From Flammeovirgaceae bacterium (GTDB lineage Bacteria; Bacteroidota; Bacteroidia; Cytophagales; Cyclobacteriaceae): a stretch of 64,000 nucleotides of DNA. The translations under genes and the position numbers were made by a program. Below, in pieces: positions 27,997 through 37,346 of the stretch (position 1 is its first letter; every line of letters begins with the position of its first letter). The stretch spans positions 61,922 to 125,921 of the forward strand of contig JAHEKQ010000002.1 of the NCBI GenBank assembly GCA_024638265.1, in the 5' to 3' direction. The notes under the pieces are model-generated. The model saw nothing but the letters and a program-made list of their open reading frames with translations. It was not told the origin of the DNA and searched no databases.

Positions 27997-29567
27997 TGAA
28001 AAAGCTACTCATTTTATTGCTCACCGTATCCATACTGGGCTGTACCACTAACAAAACTGCACCCTATGATGTCGTAATTCTCAACGGAACAGTCTATGAC
28101 GGCACTGGATCGGAGCCTTTTACAGCTGATATTGGAATCAGAGGTGAAAGAATAGCCACTATCGGAGACCTCGACGATGCCCAGGCTACCAGGGTAATTG
28201 ATGCCAAAGGCCTTGCAGTTTCACCAGGGTTTATTGACATGCACACCCACCTCGGCCCCATCATGAGGATGCCGCTCGCTGAAAGTCATGTGAGACAAGG
28301 GTGCACCACAGCCCTTGGAGGGCCTGACGGGGGTGGGCCGTGGCCGTTTGGGGAGTACCTTGATTCGCTGGAGACGTTTGATCTTGGAATTAATGTGGCT
28401 TACCTGGTCGGGCACAATACAGTAAGGCGAAGGGTAATGGGTATGGAAGACCGAAAACCTACCGGTCAGGAGATGGATACCATGAAATCCTTTATTGGCC
28501 AGGCAATGGAAGCAGGTGCATTCGGTATATCTACCGGGTTGAAATATTTACCTGGGACCTTTTCTGAACTGGATGAGGTTATCGAGCTTTCAAAGGTCGC
28601 ATCCGGGGCAGGCGGTATTTATACTTCACATCTAAGAGAAGAAGGACTCGGGCTTCTGGAAGCCGTAGAAGAAGCCATTATTATTTCCAGGGAGGCTCAA
28701 ATACCAGTTGTTCTAACCCACCATAAGGCTATTGGAGTAAAAATGTGGGGTGCGAGCTCAAAAACACTATCAATGGTTGACTCCGCACGCCTGGCAGGAC
28801 TAGATATTATGATGGATCAGTATCCCTATGCAGCGAGTCATACGGGTATAAGCGTATTAATTCCCAGCTGGGCCATGGAGGGAAACAAGTTTTCAGAAAG
28901 AGTGGAAGATCCAGTTTTAAAAGACAGTATTAAATCGGGAATTATTTTCAATATCCTAAATGATCGCGGGGGAAATGACCTGAACAGAATTCAGTTTTCC
29001 AGGGTCTCATGGAAAAAGGAGTTGGAAGGAAAGACCATGAAAGACTGGGCTGAAATGGAGGGGCTTGAACCTACTGTCGAAAATGGAGCTGAGCTGGTGA
29101 TAAAGGCACAATTGAATGGGGGTACCGGTACCATTTATCACGCTATGGATGAGGCTGACGTTGAAAACATTATGAAGCACCCCATGACAATGACCGGCTC
29201 AGACGGCAGGTTATCACAGCCCGGAGAAGGCCATCCCCATCCCCGTGCATACGGTACGTTCCCGAGAATACTGGGACATTATGTAAGGGATAAGCAATTA
29301 ATGCCATTGGAAACAGCCATTCATAAAATGACTGGCCTATCAGCTCAGAGGCTGGGAATTGATGACCGGGGCTTTCTGAAAGAAGGTAATTATGCCGATA
29401 TCACCTTATTTGATCCCGAAACCATAATTGACAAGGCGAGCTTTACCGAACCTCATCAATATCCTGATGGAATTCCATATGTCATAGTCAATGGGACACT
29501 TGCCGTAGACGAGGGAAATTTTCAGGGTGTCGGATATGGTAAGGTCCTTCGGAAGACAAAGCAATAG
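27996..29567 (+). CDS. Lipoprotein amidohydrolase, N-acyl-D-amino-acid deacylase family
   Basis: A 523-residue protein with a lipoprotein signal ending in ILGC (C16). The metal-dependent hydrolase pattern is clear: YDVVILNGTVYDGTG at the start, PGFIDMHTHLG with H83 and H85, VLTHHKAIG, and the late aspartate in MTGSDGRL, then AQRLGIDDRGFLKEGNYADI. This is the D-aminoacylase/dihydroorotase-like superfamily. It should act in the periplasm or at the cell surface on N-acyl-D-amino acids or related amides; substrate not deducible. Overlaps the YfhO gene by one base. Confidence 0.88.
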   Translation: MKKLLILLLTVSILGCTTNKTAPYDVVILNGTVYDGTGSEPFTADIGIRGERIATIGDLDDAQATRVIDAKGLAVSPGFIDMHTHLGPIMRMPLAESHVRQGCTTALGGPDGGGPWPFGEYLDSLETFDLGINVAYLVGHNTVRRRVMGMEDRKPTGQEMDTMKSFIGQAMEAGAFGISTGLKYLPGTFSELDEVIELSKVASGAGGIYTSHLREEGLGLLEAVEEAIIISREAQIPVVLTHHKAIGVKMWGASSKTLSMVDSARLAGLDIMMDQYPYAASHTGISVLIPSWAMEGNKFSERVEDPVLKDSIKSGIIFNILNDRGGNDLNRIQFSRVSWKKELEGKTMKDWAEMEGLEPTVENGAELVIKAQLNGGTGTIYHAMDEADVENIMKHPMTMTGSDGRLSQPGEGHPHPRAYGTFPRILGHYVRDKQLMPLETAIHKMTGLSAQRLGIDDRGFLKEGNYADITLFDPETIIDKASFTEPHQYPDGIPYVIVNGTLAVDEGNFQGVGYGKVLRKTKQ

Positions 29568-29651
29568 GGAAGACAAATAATTAATTAGTACGGCCTTTCA
29601 CTTTCAGAGCTCTGGAGAATAAAAGATATTGACTTCCTTATCTGAGAAGTC

Positions 29652-31022
29652 ATGCAAAAATTTAAACATGTTATTGTAGGCACCGGACAGGCTACAGGGA
29701 CCCTGCTTGGTAAATTGATTGATACCGGCGAATCCATTGCGGTATTCGAAGGGAAGAAAGTTGGAGGAAGTTGTGTCAACTACGGGTGTACACCAACCAA
29801 GACCCTGGTAGCAAGTGCAAAAGCTATTCACCAGGCTCGAAGGGGTCATTTCTTTGGATTTGATGCCTCTCCAAAAGTAGATTTTCAGCGTGTAATGGAA
29901 AGGATGAATGAAATTCGAAATTCCTCGTCGGATGGGTTGACGGAATGGATTGAGTCGAGTGAAAATGTAAAGCTGATTCGTGACTACGCTTCTTTTACAG
30001 GACCAAAGACTCTCAAAGCAGGAGAAGAAGAGATATCGGGTGAAAATATCTACATCAACGTGGGAACAAGACCATCCGCTCCACCAATTGATGGTATTGA
30101 TAGGATCCAATGGTTGGACAGCGCGGGATTACTGGAACTCAAGGAACTGCCTGAACACCTTCTCATTATTGGAGGTGGGTATATCGGAGTCGAATTTGCC
30201 CAGGTTTTCAAAAGACTTGGATCACGGGTAACCATAATTCAGCGCGGTCCGCAACTCATGCCCAACGAAGACCGGGATGTTGCCGAAAGTATTAAAGAGG
30301 TCCTTGAAAGGGAGAATGTAGAAATTTACCTGAATGCATCGGCTAAGAGTGTGACCAAGGAAGAAAAAGTAATTCTAACCATAGAACATGAAGAAACAGA
30401 CAAAACCTTGGAAGGATCACAGCTTCTGATAGCTGCTGGAAGAACCCCAAATAGTGATACCCTGAACCTGGAAAATGCAGGTATTGGTATCTATGGTAAA
30501 GGTTTTATTGAAGTAGATGATTTCTGCAGGACTAAGGTCGAGGGAGTTTTTGCCCTCGGTGATGTAAACGGTCATGGTGCCTTTACGCATACTTCCGTTA
30601 ATGATGCTGAGATTGTTCTGGATCACCTTTTTGGCGGGTCCAGGAAAATATCAGACAGGATTCCAATCTACGGTTTATTCACAGATCCTCCCCTGGGCCG
30701 AGTAGGCCTTTCCGAAAAGGGTGCGATAGAAAAAGGCCATAGGGTCCTAAAGGCCACACGTCCCATGAGTCAGATAAGTAGAGCAAAGGAAATGGGTGAA
30801 ACAGACGGATTTGCAAAATTGATAGTTGATGCGGATTCTGACCTTATTTTAGGGGCTGCCATTCATGGTCCCGGTGGGGATGAGATCGTCAATATGTTCG
30901 CCGCAATCATGCACAGTCAAATTCCATGCAGGAAATACAGGGAGGTAGTTCTCGTTCACCCTACGGTTTCAGAGCTCATGCCCTGGGTGCTGGACGGACT
31001 TCAAAACGTGGAAAGCGACTGA
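29652..31022 (+). CDS. FAD-dependent pyridine-nucleotide disulfide oxidoreductase
   Basis: A 456-residue flavoprotein of the glutathione reductase/lipoamide dehydrogenase/mercuric reductase family. N-terminal FAD site VIVGTGQATG, redox pair C41-VNYG-C46 in GGSCVNYGCTPTK, NAD(P) site IIGGGYIGVEFA, second FAD motif GVFALGDVNGHG, and the C-terminal dimer-interface His-Glu as H436-PTVS-E441. It is not a true mercuric reductase: there is no N-terminal metal-binding domain and no C-terminal cysteine pair. It precedes egtB by 76 bases on the same strand, so a low-molecular-weight disulfide could be the substrate; this is inference. Confidence 0.88.
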   Translation: MQKFKHVIVGTGQATGTLLGKLIDTGESIAVFEGKKVGGSCVNYGCTPTKTLVASAKAIHQARRGHFFGFDASPKVDFQRVMERMNEIRNSSSDGLTEWIESSENVKLIRDYASFTGPKTLKAGEEEISGENIYINVGTRPSAPPIDGIDRIQWLDSAGLLELKELPEHLLIIGGGYIGVEFAQVFKRLGSRVTIIQRGPQLMPNEDRDVAESIKEVLERENVEIYLNASAKSVTKEEKVILTIEHEETDKTLEGSQLLIAAGRTPNSDTLNLENAGIGIYGKGFIEVDDFCRTKVEGVFALGDVNGHGAFTHTSVNDAEIVLDHLFGGSRKISDRIPIYGLFTDPPLGRVGLSEKGAIEKGHRVLKATRPMSQISRAKEMGETDGFAKLIVDADSDLILGAAIHGPGGDEIVNMFAAIMHSQIPCRKYREVVLVHPTVSELMPWVLDGLQNVESD

Positions 31023-31098
31023 TTAGATTCAAAAATTGTAACCGGAACCATTATCCGCTATATTACTGTTTAGTCAGTAACCTGTAACAAAACGCATT

Positions 31099-32247
31099 TT
31101 GAGCTTACTTGATCATTACCGGAAAGTCCGGAAACACTCAGATATAATTTGTGAACCCCTTAAAACAGAAGACTATATCCCACAGCCCATTGTCGATGTA
31201 AGTCCACCCAAATGGCACCTTGGCCACACTACCTGGTTTTTTGAAACATTTATTTTGAAGGATTATTATCCCGGCTACGAGGTATTCAGCAAAGACCTCG
31301 ATTTCCTGTTCAACAGCTATTATGAAAATGTTGGCAAAAGGGTCTTGAGGGACCATAGGGGATATCTTACAAGACCAACGGTTGAAGAAGTTTACAATTA
31401 CAGGAAATCGGTTGATCAAAAGATGGAAGAACTACTGGTCGGAGACCAGGCTGAAGAAATCAACGAATTGGTAATGCTGGGGTGTAATCATGAACAACAA
31501 CACCAGGAACTACTTTGGACTGACATTAAATACATCCTTGGAACTCAGCCACTGGTACCAGCATACAACGGGGCTAACCCTATACCTTCTAAAGAAATTG
31601 AAGCCCACGACTGGATTAAAATAGATGATGGTATATATCCAATTGGCTATTCCGGCGATGGCTTCTGCTTCGATAATGAACTTGGTGTACACGAAGTGAA
31701 GCTTGAAGCATTTCAGGTGAGAAATGAGTTGGTATCCAATGGTGAGTATCGGGAGTTCATTGATGATGGTGGATATGACAAGGTAAATCTCTGGCATTCA
31801 GAAGGCTGGACCTGGGTCAATGAAAACAGCCCTGCCAAACCCCTGTATTGGGAAGAAAAACAAGGAGAATGGTGTCAATATACTATGGAAGGTATTCAAC
31901 CACTGAATATGCTGGAACCGGTTTGTCATGTCAACTTTTATGAGGCCAGCGCCTTTGCTGAATGGGCTGGAGCACGGCTTCCAAAAGAAGAAGAATGGGA
32001 AGTTGCCAGTGATTTGATCACATGGGGAGACCGGTGGGAGTGGACGAATAGTGCATATCTACCCTATCCCGGTTACAAAAAAGCAGAAGGGGCAATTGGG
32101 GAATATAATGGTAAATTTATGATCAACCAGATGGTCCTGAGAGGTTCGTCCGTTGCGACTCCACAAGGGCATTCAAGGAAAACTTACCGGAATTTCTGGC
32201 ACCCAAAGTACCAGTTTCAGTTTTCAGGAATACGACTAGCAAAATGA
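31099..32247 (+). CDS. egtB: Ergothioneine sulfoxide synthase EgtB
   Basis: Non-haem iron enzyme that joins a cysteine-type thiol to hercynine (trimethylhistidine) using oxygen. The 382-residue protein has the DinB-like helical domain with the iron-binding histidines H43 (PPKWHLGHTTW), H131 and H135 (NHEQQHQELLW), followed by a formylglycine-generating-enzyme-like domain (about 165-382; HEVKLEAFQVRNELVSNGEY, RLPKEEEWE, LRGSS, YRNFWHPKYQFQFSGIRLA). TTG start; no nearby in-frame ATG. It ends four bases inside egtD. Whether it uses cysteine or gamma-glutamylcysteine cannot be read from the sequence; no egtA, egtC or egtE gene is visible nearby. Confidence 0.93.
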   Translation: MSLLDHYRKVRKHSDIICEPLKTEDYIPQPIVDVSPPKWHLGHTTWFFETFILKDYYPGYEVFSKDLDFLFNSYYENVGKRVLRDHRGYLTRPTVEEVYNYRKSVDQKMEELLVGDQAEEINELVMLGCNHEQQHQELLWTDIKYILGTQPLVPAYNGANPIPSKEIEAHDWIKIDDGIYPIGYSGDGFCFDNELGVHEVKLEAFQVRNELVSNGEYREFIDDGGYDKVNLWHSEGWTWVNENSPAKPLYWEEKQGEWCQYTMEGIQPLNMLEPVCHVNFYEASAFAEWAGARLPKEEEWEVASDLITWGDRWEWTNSAYLPYPGYKKAEGAIGEYNGKFMINQMVLRGSSVATPQGHSRKTYRNFWHPKYQFQFSGIRLAK

Positions 32248-33218
32248 CTTTTGACGCGAGTAAAAGGCAAAGTGAGAATTTAAGTGACTACGAAAGAGAG
32301 ATCCACGAAGGACTTTCCGCTGAGAACAAACGTATTTCGTCCAAGTATTTTTATGATGGAAAGGGAGACGAGCTATTCACACGCATCATGAAACTCGATG
32401 AATACTATTTGACCGATTGTGAATTGGAAATTTTCAATGAACAGAAATTGAATATTTTTCAATCTCTGCCATTCAAGGGGCAAGAGTTTGACCTGGTTGA
32501 ACTTGGTTCGGGAGATGGCACCAAGACCAAAATCTTATTGAGGGAGTTTATGGAGCATAACGGCCGATTCCATTATGCCCCCATTGACATATCTGAAAAC
32601 TCATTGGATCTATTGCATGCAAACCTTCAGGAATTGTTTCCCCTGGAAGTCAAGCCATTTAATTATACCTATAAGGAAGGATTGGAAGCAGTCTATGATT
32701 GGTCCCCCGACAGACCAAAACTCATCCTTTTCATGGGTTCTAACATTGGAAACCTGACTCCGGCTGATACAGGGAAATTTCTGCAATCAATAAATGAGAT
32801 TAAAAATGATAAGGACCTTTTTCTTGTAGGGATTGATCTTAAAAAAGATCCGCGAGTCATAAAACTGGCATATGATGATCCCGCGGGGATTACAGGCGAG
32901 TTTAACCTCAATGTATTAGACAGAATTAACCGGGAATTGGGAGGGAATTTTAATCGGGATCAATTTTATCACTTCCCAACCTATGATCCGAAAAGTGGTG
33001 CAGCTAAGAGCTACATTGTATCTAAAATCGACCAAAAAGTAGAGATAGAAGCTACTGGAGGCAAATATTCATTCTATACAGGGGAGCCAGTATTTACAGA
33101 GATATCTCAAAAATATTCACTTGTGGAATTTAAAAAGTTGGCCGAAAATGCTGGCATGGAACTGGTCCAGGTTTTTACTGATTCAAGGGAATATTTCGCA
33201 GATGTCCTTCTGAAGTAG
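32244..33218 (+). CDS. egtD: L-histidine N-alpha-methyltransferase EgtD
   Basis: SAM-dependent trimethylation of histidine to hercynine, the first step of ergothioneine synthesis. The 324-residue length is typical. Visible: LDEYYLTDCE (residues 51-60), SAM site ELGSGDGTKT (86-95), FMGSNIGN (N167, N170) and FTEISQKY with E286 and S288, equivalent to the Glu/Ser pair that sets histidine specificity in the mycobacterial enzyme. Overlaps egtB by four bases, so the pair is co-translated. Confident call. Confidence 0.95.
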   Translation: MTFDASKRQSENLSDYEREIHEGLSAENKRISSKYFYDGKGDELFTRIMKLDEYYLTDCELEIFNEQKLNIFQSLPFKGQEFDLVELGSGDGTKTKILLREFMEHNGRFHYAPIDISENSLDLLHANLQELFPLEVKPFNYTYKEGLEAVYDWSPDRPKLILFMGSNIGNLTPADTGKFLQSINEIKNDKDLFLVGIDLKKDPRVIKLAYDDPAGITGEFNLNVLDRINRELGGNFNRDQFYHFPTYDPKSGAAKSYIVSKIDQKVEIEATGGKYSFYTGEPVFTEISQKYSLVEFKKLAENAGMELVQVFTDSREYFADVLLK

Positions 33219-33312
33219 TGGTCCACATTCTGTCTAAGCCTTGCGTTTGCAAAGATTTCTGTTTCGTAAGCAAAATTTTTTGATTAAAATTGGAATCTTA
33301 AAAACGTTTGAC

Positions 33313-34197
33313 ATGACTAAACTTTCTACCAGAATCTTTGCCGTAATTGCAGGAATGGCCTTTATCTTAAGTTCTTGCGGCGGTGGAGATAAACCCTCCG
33401 ACGCCAGTAATGAATTTGATGAAGGAGAACAGGCCCTTGAGGACAATATTACCACCGTGGTCTACGAAATTCCTCCTCCTTCTGAAATACCCGGTATGTT
33501 GGAACGATCAGGGGTTGAATATAATTTTGAATTGCTAAACCCGGAATCCAATGTGGATTCCTATATGATCAACAGCGATAAAGCTGCCATGAATCTAGGC
33601 GTTTACGCTACCGATGTAGGATATCTTATCGCCTACGAAAAAGTTCAGGAAGCTCTTGATTACATGGGTACGTCAAGAAAACTGGCTGAGGAGCTAGGAT
33701 TAACCGGATCTTTTGAATCATCAGTAGTTGCCCAATTTGAGAGAAACCTGGATAACAGGGACTCCCTGGTATACCTGCTTGATAACACTATAAAAAACTC
33801 CTCAGAGTACCTGAACAATGAACAACGTAAAAAAACAGCTGCAATGATGCTCACGGGAAGTGTAGTGGAGGGCCTCCATATCTCATGCCAACTGGTTAAA
33901 AACTACCCTTCTGATTTACCTGATGATATTAAGAACATGGTCCTTACCGACTTAATCAGGGCAATTCTTGACCAGGAGAAATCTGTTGGTGAAGTAGTGA
34001 AAATGCTTGAAACAATCGAACAGACCGGTGACGTTTCAAGTATACTGACTCAATTCAAGAACCTTAAGGCGCAATATGAAAGCCTGGACATCCAAGAGCA
34101 AATCTCCAATAACCAGGGTAGCCTGGTATTGACTGACGAGCATTTGACAGAGATTACAGCAATACTGGAAGATTTACGAGCTGACATAACAATGTAA
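33313..34197 (+). CDS. Conserved lipoprotein of unknown function
   Basis: About 294 residues from the ATG of MTKLSTRIFAVIAG; a frame open further upstream (33241) adds a non-signal leader. The signal ends in LSSC followed by GGG, a lipobox with an aspartate-free +2, consistent with outer-membrane sorting. The mature part starts acidic (residues ~25-45) and is then mostly helical with no cysteines in clusters and no enzyme motif (phrases such as NSDKAAMNLGVYATDVGYL). I do not recognise a named family. A strong terminator follows, so it is probably a single-gene unit. Confidence 0.8.
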   Translation: MTKLSTRIFAVIAGMAFILSSCGGGDKPSDASNEFDEGEQALEDNITTVVYEIPPPSEIPGMLERSGVEYNFELLNPESNVDSYMINSDKAAMNLGVYATDVGYLIAYEKVQEALDYMGTSRKLAEELGLTGSFESSVVAQFERNLDNRDSLVYLLDNTIKNSSEYLNNEQRKKTAAMMLTGSVVEGLHISCQLVKNYPSDLPDDIKNMVLTDLIRAILDQEKSVGEVVKMLETIEQTGDVSSILTQFKNLKAQYESLDIQEQISNNQGSLVLTDEHLTEITAILEDLRADITM

Positions 34198-34218
34198 CCT
34201 AAACCTAATCAGCGAAGA

Positions 34219-34246
34219 GGGGATTGAGAGATCAATCCCCTTTTTT
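34219..34246 (+). terminator. Rho-independent terminator after the lipoprotein gene
   Basis: Stem GGGGATTGA (34219-34227) pairs perfectly with TCAATCCCC (34232-34240) around a 4-base loop and is followed by six T residues. It lies 22 bases after the lipoprotein stop and 35 bases before the ABC transporter start. The clearest terminator in the window. Confidence 0.93.
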
Positions 34247-34280
34247 ATTATCTTTTGTGCATCTTTTCAATTGATCACCA

Positions 34281-37200
34281 ATGAGCGAACCCTTACTTAA
34301 TGCCATCATAAAGCTTTTCGCAATTGTCGCAAAGGAAGATGAAGTCACAGAGGATGAACGAGACGAGATTAAATTATTCCTCGATGATAATGTCTCAACA
34401 GAAGCAAAGGAAAAATACCTGAAGGACTTCGATAGTTATTGTGAAAAAATCCTCTCCCAACAAGACAGCAACGAAGAAGAGTACCGGAATATTGACGAGT
34501 TGTGTACCGAGATCAATGCAGAACTTACTCAGAAACAGAAAATGGTCATTATTATTCAACTCATAGGAATAATTCTGGCAGACGGTAAAATTTCTGATCG
34601 GGAAGAGGAGTTGGTCAATTATATTGGTTCAAGTTTTAATATTTCCAATGATGAGATTGGACTTATCAAGCAATTTTTTACCTCCGATTCCTCGCTAAAA
34701 GTTAATTCCCAGTCAATTTTAATTGTCGATGGGGAAGAGAAAGCTCAACAACTTCATTATAAACATCTCTTAAGGAAAGGGTTGGATGGGTTTATTTCCA
34801 TTATCTACTTGTCCAATTCGGAGAGCCTGTTTGTCAGATATATAGGTCAGTCTGATCTCTATCTGAACGGGGTGCCTTTGGCCCAGAGTAAGATAAGGGT
34901 CTTTGGAGTGGGGAGCACGATTAGGGGGGAAGGCTTCGAACCCGTGTACTATGGTGACGTCATCTCTCAATTCATCGATACATCAGGAGTCCCGAGGATA
35001 TCCTTTGAAGCGGAGAATATTTCATTCCAGTTTCCCAACGGCAAGCTTGGACTCAGAAATATCTCGATAAAGGAGGAGTCCGGTGGATTGATCGGTTTAA
35101 TGGGGGCTTCAGGTGCCGGGAAGTCCACCCTGCTAAATGTCCTTAATGGTGCTGATGCGCCTTCTGAAGGCAAGGTATTGATCAATGGTGTCGATATCCA
35201 CAAAGAGAAGAGCCTGATAGAAGGTGTTATTGGCTTTGTACCACAAGACGACTTGTTAATTGAAGACCTCACCGTCTACCAAAACCTGTACTATGCCGGC
35301 AAATTATGTTTCAGGGATCTTTCGGAATCTGAACTGGATGATTTGGTCACAAAAACATTGAGTAGTCTTGGCCTGCTTGAAACCCGTGACCTGAAAGTCG
35401 GATCACCCTTACAAAAAACTATAAGTGGCGGACAGAGGAAGCGGCTCAACATAGGACTTGAGTTGCTTAGAGAACCTTCGGTTTTATTTGTCGATGAGCC
35501 CACTTCAGGGCTATCATCCAGGGATTCGGAAAACATAATGGACCTCCTGAAGGAATTGTCCTTGAAGGGAAAACTCATTTTTGTTGTAATCCACCAACCC
35601 TCATCAGACATATTCAAGATGTTTGATAAACTCGTCATTCTCGATACGGGGGGATACCAGATCTACTATGGTAATCCCGTTGAAGCGGTTGTTTACTTCA
35701 AGAACATTATTAAAATGCTTTCAAGTGAGCAGGGTGAATGTATTACCTGCGGTAATGTCAACCCTGAACAGATATTTAACATCATTGAGACCAAGGTCAT
35801 TGATGAGTATGGAAACTTTACCGATGAAAGGAAGGTATCGCCCGAAAAATGGAATGAATATTTCAAAGAGAGAATAACTATCCCGCAGGTGACTACCAGT
35901 AAGGACGAACCCCCCGCTTCCTTAAGAATTCCGGGAAAAATTAAACAATCCCTGATCTTTACCACCCGGGATACTTTAAGCAAACTAGCGAATAAGCAAT
36001 ATCTATTTATCAATTTACTTGAGGCCCCCGTCCTTGCATTTGCACTCGCATACATCGTACGCTACTTTAATGAGGACAGTAGTATTCAGACTGGCTACCT
36101 CTTCAGCAAAAATCTCAATATACCCGCCTACTTTTTCATGGCCGTCATCGTTGCTCTTTTTATGGGTCTTACGGTTAGTGCCGAAGAGATAATCAGGGAC
36201 CAGAAAATCCTGAAAAGGGAACGATTCCTCAACTTAAGCCGCATGAGCTACCTTTCATCGAAGGTAATTATCCTGTTTGTCTTGTCAGCCATCCAGACTA
36301 TTACCTTCGTACTGATCGGAAACTATGTCCTGGAGATTAAAAATATGCTCCTCCCCCACTGGCTGATACTTTTTTCTACCTCCTGCATGGCGAATTTGCT
36401 CGGATTGAACATCTCATCTTCCTTCAACTCAGCCGTTACCATCTATATTCTGATACCCATTCTGCTCATTCCACAACTGATACTGAGCGGCGTGGTAGTG
36501 AAGTTTGACAAGCTCAATCCCCATATCACGGCGACAGGTAAGGTACCCTGGCTTGGCGAAATGATGACTTCCAGGTGGGCTTTTGAAGCAGCAATGGTCA
36601 CCCAATTCAAGGATAACGAATACGAGAAGTTATTTTATAAATACGATAAGCAAATTGCTGAATCGGACTACAAGAGGATTTACTTTATCCCTGCCCTTGA
36701 ATCAAAACTCGACTATTGTTACAACCATTTCAGGAGTGACGATCCCGAGATTGTGAAGCAGGTGACAGAATCGTTTGAGGTTCTAAAAAGCGAGATACTT
36801 AATGAAGAAAAAAGTCTCGGTTTGAGAGAGGACCAATATTATTCAGGACTTTCTCAACTTAACCTCGAGGAATTCAATAAGGAAATTCATGATGAAACCC
36901 TGGAATTTCTGGAGAAATTGAAGGCGACCTATGCCAGGATTCACGACAAAGCGACGGCAGCCAAAGAAGTAGCAGTAAATGAACTGGCCAAACAGGGTGG
37001 CGGGGTGGAAGCCGTTCAGGCACTTAAAAGCAACTATCATAATGAAGCAATAGCTGACCTTGTCAAAAACCAGAATGACGCCACCAGGATTCTTGAAAAG
37101 GATAACCGTTATTTTCAGAAAATATACCCGGTTTACATGAATCCCTCTCCATCACACACATTGGATTTCAGGACAGAATTCTACGTGCCCGTAAAGCACT

Positions 37201-37346
37201 TTGCCGGCAACTACATCGATACTTTCTGGTTTAACCTGGCTGTTATCTGGAGCATGACAATCCTTCTTATGATTACACTCTATTTCGATGTGCTCAGGAA
37301 GATCATCGAATCCCTGGAAAAACTATTTGGTAAGAATCGAAGATAA
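34281..37346 (+). CDS. ABCG-type ABC transporter with N-terminal TerB-like domain
   Basis: A 1021-residue fusion. Residues 1-~130 are helical and resemble TerB-like domains (ADGKISDREEELVNYIG). Residues ~140-235 are a beta-rich module I cannot assign (possibly FHA-like). Residues ~240-480 are an ABC ATPase: Walker A GASGAGKST (~276-284), signature TISGGQRKR, Walker B SVLFVDEPTSG. Then a cytoplasmic stretch with a CITCGN pair, and a membrane part with ABC-2 type helices (~580-1010) interrupted by a long acidic coiled region (~760-930). Order ATPase-then-permease matches ABCG half transporters, which work as dimers. Substrate unknown. Coupled to the YdcF gene by a one-base overlap. Confidence 0.85.
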   Translation: MSEPLLNAIIKLFAIVAKEDEVTEDERDEIKLFLDDNVSTEAKEKYLKDFDSYCEKILSQQDSNEEEYRNIDELCTEINAELTQKQKMVIIIQLIGIILADGKISDREEELVNYIGSSFNISNDEIGLIKQFFTSDSSLKVNSQSILIVDGEEKAQQLHYKHLLRKGLDGFISIIYLSNSESLFVRYIGQSDLYLNGVPLAQSKIRVFGVGSTIRGEGFEPVYYGDVISQFIDTSGVPRISFEAENISFQFPNGKLGLRNISIKEESGGLIGLMGASGAGKSTLLNVLNGADAPSEGKVLINGVDIHKEKSLIEGVIGFVPQDDLLIEDLTVYQNLYYAGKLCFRDLSESELDDLVTKTLSSLGLLETRDLKVGSPLQKTISGGQRKRLNIGLELLREPSVLFVDEPTSGLSSRDSENIMDLLKELSLKGKLIFVVIHQPSSDIFKMFDKLVILDTGGYQIYYGNPVEAVVYFKNIIKMLSSEQGECITCGNVNPEQIFNIIETKVIDEYGNFTDERKVSPEKWNEYFKERITIPQVTTSKDEPPASLRIPGKIKQSLIFTTRDTLSKLANKQYLFINLLEAPVLAFALAYIVRYFNEDSSIQTGYLFSKNLNIPAYFFMAVIVALFMGLTVSAEEIIRDQKILKRERFLNLSRMSYLSSKVIILFVLSAIQTITFVLIGNYVLEIKNMLLPHWLILFSTSCMANLLGLNISSSFNSAVTIYILIPILLIPQLILSGVVVKFDKLNPHITATGKVPWLGEMMTSRWAFEAAMVTQFKDNEYEKLFYKYDKQIAESDYKRIYFIPALESKLDYCYNHFRSDDPEIVKQVTESFEVLKSEILNEEKSLGLREDQYYSGLSQLNLEEFNKEIHDETLEFLEKLKATYARIHDKATAAKEVAVNELAKQGGGVEAVQALKSNYHNEAIADLVKNQNDATRILEKDNRYFQKIYPVYMNPSPSHTLDFRTEFYVPVKHFAGNYIDTFWFNLAVIWSMTILLMITLYFDVLRKIIESLEKLFGKNRR

